A DNA stretch of 64,000 nt from CAYWFU01 sp964457585. GTDB lineage: Bacteria > JACRDZ01. Location of the stretch: assembly GCA_964457585.1 (NCBI GenBank), contig CAYWFU010000006.1:12960-76959 (forward strand), given 5' to 3'. The translations under genes were made by a program, and so were the position numbers. The stretch's first letter is position 1; each line of letters begins with the position of its first letter. Positions 1 to 8,000 of this stretch are shown here, piece after piece. A model generated the notes under the pieces. The model searched no databases. It was not told where the DNA came from and worked only from the letters and a program-made list of their open reading frames with translations.

Positions 1-2
1 AT

Positions 3-785
3 GATACTACTAAAATATATGATAATGGATTAGGAATACTTGGAATTAAAAATGTTCTTGATAAAAGAGGATTGTCTTTCGCATCAGTATTAGGTGATTT
101 TAGAGTAGCCAGCTATTTTATTGGGGAAAATTATTCTGATAACTATGCTTCTAAATATTATAATGATGATGAAGTAAAAGGTTTTAATATAGTACCGAAA
201 ATTGCTGACACTATAACTAAAATTGATTTTAAAGAATTTACTTCAGATTCTAAAATTTCTCCGCAGGAATATGGAGTATATTATATTGAGTTAAAATCAA
301 ATTCCAATAAAAAAGCTGATATTAAAATTAATTTTAACGGTAGTTCAATTGCCAAATGGGCTGGAAAAATAATAAAATTCAAACAGGATAAGACTATAGA
401 AATAAGTGATTTTGATTTTATTAATGACTATAATGCAAATATTGCAATTCAGGATTTTAATAGTATTTACTATAAAGCAATTTTGGTTATTTATGTTACT
501 TCAGGGAATTCAAAAAATGAAGCATATGGTTTTTCTTTAACAAATAATACAAATAATATAACTGATACAACTACTACAACTGCTACAAATGATACAAATA
601 ATAACATTAAATGCTTTATATCGCTTATTAATTCTGAGAATTTTATTCCAAATTCAACCATAACAGGTTTCAGAGATAAATATTTAACTTCTAATATAGG
701 TAAATATTTTATAAATTTATACTATAGATACTCTGCTTTTAATGAAAATAGATATATAAACTGTAAAATGGGTACTGTAAAATGA
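3..785 (+). CDS. C-terminal part of a secreted protein with CFI-box-like tail (5' end outside window)
   Basis: The frame is open from the left edge of the window to the TGA at 783-785, so only the C-terminus (about 260 residues) is seen. The segment around FASVLGDFRVASYF resembles the end of the catalytic domain of secreted metalloprotease-like proteins, where a 'DWxVANYL' type motif is usual. It is followed by a beta-rich stretch, a Thr/Asn-rich linker (NITDTTTTTATNDTNNN) and a tail that begins CFISLINSENF and ends in FRDKYL..IGKYFINLYYRYS. This matches the layout of CFI-box C-terminal sorting-type domains (CFI, then FRD.YL, then YYRYS). Function is not established; export is inferred from the tail. 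The true start lies upstream of position 1. Confidence 0.55.
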   Translation, partial: DTTKIYDNGLGILGIKNVLDKRGLSFASVLGDFRVASYFIGENYSDNYASKYYNDDEVKGFNIVPKIADTITKIDFKEFTSDSKISPQEYGVYYIELKSNSNKKADIKINFNGSSIAKWAGKIIKFKQDKTIEISDFDFINDYNANIAIQDFNSIYYKAILVIYVTSGNSKNEAYGFSLTNNTNNITDTTTTTATNDTNNNIKCFISLINSENFIPNSTITGFRDKYLTSNIGKYFINLYYRYSAFNENRYINCKMGTVK

Positions 786-871
786 GAAATGTAAAATGAT
801 TAAAAAATCTGTTCTTACTGCCAAAGTACAGAACTAATTTAAGGTATAAGGAATTTGAAAGTTATATTGTA

Positions 872-1004
872 TGGGGCTGTCCAAAAAGTTACAAAAATTA
901 ATTTTTTGTCATTCCCGCGAAAGCGGGAATTCAGTATTTAAGCCGATATTTAAAAGTCTGGATTCCGCACCAAGTGCGGAATGACACCTTTTTGGACAGC
1001 CCCA
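872..1004. repeat. 133-bp MITE-like element with 17-bp terminal inverted repeats
   Basis: The ends 872-888 (tggggctgtccaaaaag) and 988-1004 are perfect inverted copies. Inside are two smaller hairpins: cccgcgaaagcggg near 916-929 and ttccgcaccaagtgcggaa near 963-982. There is no coding capacity, so it looks like a non-autonomous transposable element or a palindromic intergenic repeat. It fills most of the 373-nt gap between the first gene and metG. I found no second full copy in the window. Confidence 0.7.
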
Positions 1005-1044
1005 ACTACAACATATTGTATTGTAGTTGCTCGATTTATCGAGC
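1005..1044. repeat. BIME/REP-like hairpin, copy 1
   Basis: The motif aactacaa (1005-1012) pairs with ttgtagtt (1021-1028) and runs into the small palindrome gctcgatttatcgagc (1029-1044). The same block, tgtagttgc followed by the palindrome, occurs again at 28291-28313, so this is a dispersed repeat. It directly abuts the right end of the 872-1004 element. Confidence 0.65.
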
Positions 1045-1158
1045 TTATTTTAAATTTTACATTATTCATTTTACAGTTTACAGTTGTTTTTTATTGGTTA
1101 AATTATACTAATTCATTATTTTTAACTTAACACCTACAGGATTAAGGGAGATTTTCAG

Positions 1159-2694
1159 ATGGGAAAAGTATTTTATATAACTACACCTTTATATTATGTG
1201 AATGATGAACCTCATGTTGGTCATGCATATACTAATATTATTGCTGATACTCTTGCAAGATACCACCATTTATCAGGGGAAGATGTTTTTTTACTGACAG
1301 GTACTGATGAACACGGGCAGAAAATCGAACGTACTGCAAGTAAACTAAATGAAACTCCTCAGCATCTGGCTGATCGTCTGGTTATTGTTTTTAAAAAATT
1401 ATGGGAAAAACTGAATATATCATATCAGGATTTTATCCGTACAACTGAGGGACGGCATGTAATGACTGTTGAAGTTGTTTTTGAAAAAATTCTTGCCAGC
1501 GGTGATATTTATAAAGGGCATTATGAAGGCTGGTACTGCACTCCATGCGAATCATTCTGGACTGAAACACAGCTTATAGAAAACAAATGTCCGGATTGTA
1601 AAAGAGATGTAGAATTAGTAAAGGAAGAAAGCTATTTTTTTAAAATGTCTAAATATGCTGATTTACTTTTAAAATATATTGATGAGAATCTATATTTTAT
1701 TGAACCTTTATCACGCCGTCTGGAAGTAGTTAATTTTATAAAGAGCGGACTTAAAGATTTAAGTATTACAAGGACAAGTTTCAGATGGGGAATACCTGTT
1801 CCGCAGGATAAAGATCATGTAATATATGTCTGGTTCGATGCTTTATTGAATTATATTTCTGCTCCGGGTTATTTTAAGGATTACGAAAATTTTGAAAAAA
1901 TATGGCCATGCGATGTTCATATTATTGGTAAAGATATTTTAAAATTTCATGCTGTTATCTGGCCGACTATTCTTCTTGCACTGGATTTGCCTTTACCAAA
2001 AAAAATATTCGCGCATGGATGGTGGACAGTTGAAGGCAAAAAAATGTCAAAATCATTGGGTAATGTTGTTAATCCGTTTGAAATGTCAGATAAATACGGA
2101 GCAGATGCTTTTAGATATTTTTTGCTTCGGGAAGTATCCTTAGGTCTGGATGGAAATTTTTCAGAAACAGCTCTTATTCAGCGGTTCAACAGCGATTTAG
2201 CAAATGATTTAGGTAATTTACTGCACCGTACACTAAATATGGTTGAAAAATATTGCGAAGGAAAAGTTCCTGAAAATTTTGCGCAAAATGAAATAATAGA
2301 TGAAGAATTGATAGATAAAGCAACCGGCTTATCAAGCGGGATACAAGATTATATATCTCATTTAAATTTCAGCGAACTTTTAGTAAGAATATGGGAAATT
2401 ATCAGCAAAGCAAATAAATATATTGAAGTTACTGCTCCATATTCACTTGCTAAAAAGATAGAAAATAAAGAGAGACTTTTTACTATTATGTATAATTTAC
2501 TTGAAACCTTAAGAATAATATCAATTTATATTTATCCTTTTATGCCGCAAGCAGCAGAAAAAATGAAACAGCAGTTAGGAATTGATAAAGCTTTTTCAGA
2601 TATAAATATTAATGACGCTTCAAAATGGGGACTGATGATCTCAGGTAAAAAAATTAATAAAGGTGTCCCGATTTTTCCAAGAATTGAGGTTTGA
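1159..2694 (+). CDS. metG: Methionyl-tRNA synthetase
   Basis: This class I aminoacyl-tRNA synthetase charges tRNA-Met in the cytoplasm. The N-terminus KVFYITTPLYYVNDEPHVGHAY carries the HIGH-type motif HVGH; KKMSKSLGN near residue 296 is the KMSKS loop. The connective domain has one CxxC pair (CTPC) and a second (CPDC) for zinc. At 511 residues it is the short form without the C-terminal EMAP/Trbp111-like tRNA-binding domain. The ATG is preceded by AAGGGAG at 1144-1150, 8 nt upstream. The next gene starts 2 nt after the stop, so the two are probably co-transcribed, as metG and tatD-family genes are in many bacteria. Confidence 0.97.
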   Translation: MGKVFYITTPLYYVNDEPHVGHAYTNIIADTLARYHHLSGEDVFLLTGTDEHGQKIERTASKLNETPQHLADRLVIVFKKLWEKLNISYQDFIRTTEGRHVMTVEVVFEKILASGDIYKGHYEGWYCTPCESFWTETQLIENKCPDCKRDVELVKEESYFFKMSKYADLLLKYIDENLYFIEPLSRRLEVVNFIKSGLKDLSITRTSFRWGIPVPQDKDHVIYVWFDALLNYISAPGYFKDYENFEKIWPCDVHIIGKDILKFHAVIWPTILLALDLPLPKKIFAHGWWTVEGKKMSKSLGNVVNPFEMSDKYGADAFRYFLLREVSLGLDGNFSETALIQRFNSDLANDLGNLLHRTLNMVEKYCEGKVPENFAQNEIIDEELIDKATGLSSGIQDYISHLNFSELLVRIWEIISKANKYIEVTAPYSLAKKIENKERLFTIMYNLLETLRIISIYIYPFMPQAAEKMKQQLGIDKAFSDININDASKWGLMISGKKINKGVPIFPRIEV

Positions 2695-2696
2695 AT

Positions 2697-4070
2697 ATGT
2701 TTTTCGATACACATGTTCATCTAGATGATAATAAATATAATAATGATAGAGATAATGTAATAAATAGAGCTTTAAAAGAAGATGTAAATTTATTTTTAAA
2801 CGCAGGAATAGATACTAAAAGCAATATTGAATCAATAAAATTAGCTGAAAAATATAGTTTTATATATGCGGCATGCGGATTTCACCCTCATGATGCTTCA
2901 AAATTCACTGAAGAAGATTACGAGATAATAAAAAAATTGATATCAAATGAAAAAGTTATAGGCATAGGTGAAATTGGGCTTGATTATTACAGAAATCTTT
3001 CTCCGAAAAATATCCAGCAGAATGTTTTTAAAAGATTTATTAATCTGGCTAAAGAATCAAAAAAACCTATAATTCTTCATAGCCGTGATGCTTTTGATGA
3101 CACAATCCGGATTTTAGAGGAAACAAATGCAAAAGAAATTGGCGGGATTGCGCATTGTTTTTCAGGAACAATTGATATGGCAAATAAATTCCTGGATATG
3201 AATTTTTATATTTCTTTTGCAGGACAGATAACATTTAAAAATGCCAGGAATATGAAGGAATTAATAGAGCAAATACCAATGGATCGCATTTTAATCGAAA
3301 CAGACTGTCCATATATTAGCCCTGAACCACGCAGAGGATCCAGAAATGAACCTTCCTTTGTTAAATATACAGCTCAGAAAATAGCAGAAATCAAGCTTCT
3401 TTCAGCGGAGGATGTAGGGCGTATTACTAGAGTTAATGCAATAAAACTTTTTAATCTTCCTATAAGTTTAAATCCAGCAATAGTATATCCTATAAGGGAT
3501 TCGATATATCTAAATATTACTAATCGCTGCAGTAATGATTGTTATTTTTGTATACGCACAAAACAGGACTATGTTAAAGGTCATAATCTGCGAATAAGCA
3601 GTGAGCCAACATCAGCGGAAATTATTAAAAATGTGGAGCCGTTAATTAAAAAATACAGGGAAGTGGTATTCTGCGGTTATGGAGAGCCGTTATTACGGCT
3701 TGATACAGTACTTGAAGTAGCTAATGCATTGAGAGATAAAAGTGTAAAATATATCAGAATAAATACAAACGGACAGGGAAATTTATTTTACAATGAGAAT
3801 ATTGTCCCGAAATTTAAAGAAATTATTGATGAAATTTGTATAAGTTTAAATGCTTCTGATAAAGAAGCATATATGAAGATATGTCACCCGGAATTCGGTG
3901 AAAGAACTTTTGATGAAGTATTAAATTTTATAAAAGAATGCAAAAAGGTTATCCCGAAAGTTGTAATAACGTTTGTGGAATTGCCGGAAATAAATTTAGA
4001 TGCTTGCAGAGCTATAGCGCAGAAGCTGGACGTAGCATATAAAATCAGGAAACTGGATGTAGTTGGGTGA
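2697..4070 (+). CDS. TatD-family metal-dependent hydrolase fused to a radical SAM domain
   Basis: The first ~255 residues are a TatD-family TIM-barrel hydrolase: FFDTHVHLDD with the HxH metal motif, GEIGLDYY, ILHSRDA, AHCFSG and LIETDCPY. A linker leads to a radical SAM domain of about 190 residues whose cluster motif CSNDCYFC (CxxxCxxC) is at roughly residue 278, followed by the GxGEP-like segment FCGYGEPLL. The radical SAM part resembles the known 'TatD-linked' radical SAM family, which is found beside or fused to TatD. I chose ATG 2697 because GAGG at 2686-2689 sits 7 nt upstream; an in-frame TTG at 2691 overlaps the metG stop and is less likely. The reaction of the fusion is unknown. Confidence 0.88.
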   Translation: MFFDTHVHLDDNKYNNDRDNVINRALKEDVNLFLNAGIDTKSNIESIKLAEKYSFIYAACGFHPHDASKFTEEDYEIIKKLISNEKVIGIGEIGLDYYRNLSPKNIQQNVFKRFINLAKESKKPIILHSRDAFDDTIRILEETNAKEIGGIAHCFSGTIDMANKFLDMNFYISFAGQITFKNARNMKELIEQIPMDRILIETDCPYISPEPRRGSRNEPSFVKYTAQKIAEIKLLSAEDVGRITRVNAIKLFNLPISLNPAIVYPIRDSIYLNITNRCSNDCYFCIRTKQDYVKGHNLRISSEPTSAEIIKNVEPLIKKYREVVFCGYGEPLLRLDTVLEVANALRDKSVKYIRINTNGQGNLFYNENIVPKFKEIIDEICISLNASDKEAYMKICHPEFGERTFDEVLNFIKECKKVIPKVVITFVELPEINLDACRAIAQKLDVAYKIRKLDVVG

Positions 4071-4076
4071 TTGGTA

Positions 4077-4271
4077 AGCTTTCAGCCATCAGCTATCAGC
4101 TGTCAGCATTCAGTAAAAACATAGAAAAAACAAGGCGAAAACAAAACTTTTGATTCGATACATTTTTATTTCTGCATTTCAATATCTTTAAACTGATAGC
4201 TGAAAGCTGATGGCTGAACGCTTACCTTGCTTTTATTCTTTTAAGCTTTATAAACTGATGGCTGAACGCTT
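4077..4271. repeat. Inverted CAGC-rich intergenic repeat (cagctatcagc type)
   Basis: Left arm around 4077-4112 is built of imperfect repeats of tcagcCatcagctatcagc. The right arm at 4190-4221 (ctgatagctgaaagctgatg) and a third partial unit at 4252-4271 are in the opposite orientation. The element fills the intergenic gap and ends exactly at the start codon of the next gene, so it could influence translation start. No coding potential. Confidence 0.6.
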
Positions 4272-4775
4272 ATGGTGGATTGTATGCAATTTATAATTGA
4301 TGGATATAATGTTGTGCGAACAGTTAAAAGATATATTCAATCCAGGTTTGCAAAAATAAAAGATGAAAAGCAATTGCTTTTAGAATTAATAAAAAAATAT
4401 CCGTTAATTGCAAGTAAAAAACATGAAACTATAATTGTTTTTGACGGTTATGATGATTCTAAGAATTTGATAAGAGATTTTAAAATAAAAGTAATTTTTA
4501 GCCAGGATGAAAGCGCTGACGAAGTAATAAAAAATATAATAGAGAATTCTAAAAAACCCGAACAGATTTATATTATTAGTGATGACAGAGAAATAAAAGA
4601 TTTCGCTAAAATAATAGGAGCAAATACTATTAGCGTAAAAGAACTATTAAATTCTATTTATAAATCCGATTTAAATTTTAATTCTTCACAAAATAATAAT
4701 AAAGACAATAAAGAAATAAATAGTAAGGATGCAAATAAAATTAATAAAGAACTCTGGGAAATATGGAAAGAATAA
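4272..4775 (+). CDS. YacP-like NYN-domain ribonuclease
   Basis: This is a NYN (PIN-like) domain protein of the YacP/DUF901 type. The N-terminal motif FIIDGYNVVR supplies the first acidic residue, IIVFDGYDD the second, FSQDESADEVI the third and IYIISDDREIKDFA the fourth; these Asp residues form the PIN-type metal site. Bacillus YacP (Rae1) is a ribosome-associated endoribonuclease, so RNA cleavage is the likely activity (family inference). The tail (after about residue 135) is Asn/Lys-rich and looks disordered. The ATG at 4272 lies at the edge of a repeat; ATG 4284 (MQFIIDGYN) is an equally good start by homology. Confidence 0.8.
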   Translation: MVDCMQFIIDGYNVVRTVKRYIQSRFAKIKDEKQLLLELIKKYPLIASKKHETIIVFDGYDDSKNLIRDFKIKVIFSQDESADEVIKNIIENSKKPEQIYIISDDREIKDFAKIIGANTISVKELLNSIYKSDLNFNSSQNNNKDNKEINSKDANKINKELWEIWKE

Positions 4776-4824
4776 TTATTGATATTTAATCTGGTTTAGT
4801 TTAAAATATTTTATGAGGTAATAT

Positions 4825-4980
4825 ATGAAAAAGATACAATTCATTTTTTTATTTATATTATTTTTTTTAAGTTTCAAAAGTATTATTTTTGCTGCAAAAG
4901 AATTAGAAATAGATATAACCAGAGATAATATCGAAAAAATAAAAATAACATGTCAGGAATGTCATGGAGCAATGAAATGA
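4825..4980 (+). CDS. 51-residue secreted monohaem c-type peptide
   Basis: A short ORF preceded by GAGG at 4815-4818 encodes a Lys-Lys plus hydrophobic signal peptide of about 24 residues (FLFILFFLSFKSIIFAA), then about 25 residues ending in ITCQECHGAMK. CQECH is a c-type haem-binding motif. It lies 63 nt upstream of the giant multihaem cytochrome on the same strand. It could be a true micro-cytochrome or the relic of a longer cytochrome truncated after its first haem motif. The signal peptide, ribosome site and CXXCH together argue that it is translated. Confidence 0.55.
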   Translation: MKKIQFIFLFILFFLSFKSIIFAAKELEIDITRDNIEKIKITCQECHGAMK

Positions 4981-4991
4981 TAAAAAAAAAT

Positions 4992-5020
4992 CTCCAGTTG
5001 CAGGTTGCCAGTCACCAGTT
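4992..5020. repeat. ccagtcaccagt-type repeat, short copy
   Basis: The sequence ccagttgcaggttgccagtcaccagtt is a short version of the gtcaccagtcaccagt repeat that forms an inverted pair at 42201-42253. It sits between the small monohaem ORF and the giant cytochrome. Confidence 0.45.
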
Positions 5021-5043
5021 AAAACCTTTAATATAGGAGTTTC

Positions 5044-8000
5044 GTGATATCTATGAATAAAAAGTTAGTTATAATTTTACTTTTTATTTTAATTATATTT
5101 TTATATTCTAAAAATTCTTTTGCAGTTGACATCACAGATGAAGAATGTCTAAGATGTCATATAATGAAAAATCCTCTTTTGCCTTTTGAGGAAAATAAAC
5201 TGATTGAATTTAAAGAAGAATATGCAGCAATGGATTTTGGCGTTGCAGATGATATGATGTGTTATAGCTGTCATAATGGCTCTGTTGACGACCATCGTCA
5301 TATTACATGGTTTGGACAAAGGCATAAAACTGATTTAAAACCAACACCCGAGATAAAAATCCCTCAAGGATTTCCTCTTAAAGAGGGGAAAATATATTGC
5401 GGCACATGTCATAGTCCGCATACTTTACCAAATAAAACATGGCTTCGAGCCTTAAATATCAATTCTTCTTATTGCAGAGAATGTCATAGAACAAAAACAG
5501 GTAATACTCCAACAGGTAATCATCCATCGGAAACAGTTACTGAGAAGAAACAAGAAAAGATTATTGATGCAGGCGGTAGATATGGAGTTAATGAACAGGG
5601 AAAAGATATAATTATCTGTCAGACATGTCATGTAATTCATGGTTCACCGCCGGGAGAGAGGCTTTTAGTAGCTAGAAATGAAGGTGAAGGAATAGGTAAT
5701 TCAGCTTTATGTGAAATCTGTCATACTAATAATCCAAGTAAACCTGAACGCGGCACTGGGATAGAAACGCATGCTACAAATGTAAGAGCAAAAAAAGCAA
5801 TAATACCTCTTATATGGGGTAATGATACACCTGTTGTGGTGAGTTATAATGGAAATATTGTTTGCAGAACCTGTCATCAGCCGCATAGGGCAAAAGATCA
5901 GCAATATTTACTTGTAGAAAAAAATGAAATAGGGCAGTTTTGTTCAAAGTGTCATCCAAGAGAATTTGGAAGAGGAAAAGGTAAAGATAATATAGGAACG
6001 CATCCTTTAGGAATAAAACTCTCGCAGGGTATGGAAATTGAACCTCAATCCAGAATTAAACTTTTTGAAGGGACTATAACCTGCAATAGCTGTCATACTG
6101 CTCATAATGCATTTAATACCGGCTCTGATGAAGGAATAGAAAAGGAAGAAATGCTGGGAATCTCAGAATTAAAAAAATTAGAAGATACAACCCTAATATC
6201 AGATACAACAAAAATAAAAAAAAGCGCTTTGTTTGATACAACATTCCAGATGGATACCACTAAATTAGATACAACTCAGGTTAAACAGATTAAAAAGAAA
6301 CAGTCATTATTAGTATATTCTAATAAAAATAATTATATATGTGAAAAGTGCCATACTAATAAAGTCGCACGAACACTTAAAGAAGCTGAAGCTAAAGGAA
6401 CTCATCCTGTAAATATAACAAGTTCAAAAGTAACCATTCCTAAAATAATATTAAAAAAAGGCGGCAGGTTTGGAAAAATTAGAAATAAACCGGTAATTAT
6501 TTGTACTACATGTCATAAAGTTCATGGCGGAGAAATTGGAACTCCAAATTTAATTATTACAGACGCAGATGCAAGAATCTGTGGGTATTGTCATTCAAAT
6601 GTTAATGTTGGTTCAATAAGTGAAGCTGCAATTATCAGTACTCATCCGGTAAATATCAAACCAAAGAAACTGGAGATACCTGAAGAGATTATTAAAGCAG
6701 GCGGTAAATTAGGACTTAAAGGTGAGATTATTTGCTACACCTGTCATGGTGTTCATAAATCACGTGAAGCAACCAAAATATTGGTAATTTCAAATGTTGA
6801 ATCAAGTGATATTTGTGTTGTCTGTCATCCAAAGCAAAAAGTAGTTGATAATACTGAGCATAATTTAATCATCATTGCACCAAAAGAAGAAAATATTAAG
6901 GGAGATCGTATAAGAGAAGCAGGAGTTTGCGGCGCATGTCATATTGCTCATGGAGGCAAAGGTGCTAAAGTGTGGGCAAAAAATGTTCCTCCGATTAAGC
7001 CGGGTGAAGACCCTGTAGGAAAATTATGTTTAAGCTGTCATCAAAAAGGTCAGGTAGGAGAAAAAAAATTAGTTGGCGGATTCAGTCATCCGACTAATTT
7101 TGATATTGAGCGAGTGTCAGGAGAAACTGATTTGCCTTTATTTCTTGGAGAAGGCGTAAGAGTATACGATTCATTTATCATGGTAGACGGCAAAAAAGTT
7201 ATTGATAAATCAAAAAGAAAAGGCAAGGTAATGTGCGCTACCTGTCATGATGTGCATCAATGGGACCCGACAGATGAAAAAGCTGGCAGCAGAGTTGATA
7301 CTGAAGGAGATGGAAGGAATAGTTTTTTACGGAAGAGAAATATTAAAAATTTTTTATGTATAGAATGTCATAAAGGTGAAACAACAATTCTTGATACAGA
7401 TCATGATCTTAATATTTCCGGCCGCTCGGAAAAAAATGTTCAAGGAAAAACAGTAATTGAAGATGGAGCATGTTCTGCATGTCATCTTATGCATAATGGT
7501 ACAGGACCTAAAATCTGGTCGCGTAAAATACCGCCTGAAATTGAAAAAGAAGGTATTATCGCTAAATTATGCAAAACATGTCATATTAAAGGGCAGATGG
7601 CTGAAAAAAAGGCAATTACAAAATACAGTCATCCAACAGACAGATCTATTAAATTAGTTGATAAAACAACGCGTTATCCGCTTTATGATTCTTTTGGACA
7701 GAGGTATTTTAATAAACCATTGCTTGAAGCTTTAAAAACAGGTAAAGATATTGAAAAGTATTACAATACATCAGGGCTTGTAACCTGTGGAACCTGTCAT
7801 GATGTTCATTTGTGGAACTATAAAAATCCCGATGACAGACCAAAGTCTAATATTGAAGGGACCGGGCTTAACAGTTTCCTGCGCGGTACAAAGGACAATA
7901 CTTCAAATTTCTGTAAAGATTGTCATGAAGATAAATTTAAAATTGAAAAAACTGAACATGATATGGCTGTTGTTGAGAAAGATATTGTTAAAAAAGATAT

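Noticed and set aside
872..1004. An insertion sequence with transposase
   Set aside because: The element is only 133 bp and has no coding capacity; it is at most a non-autonomous derivative.
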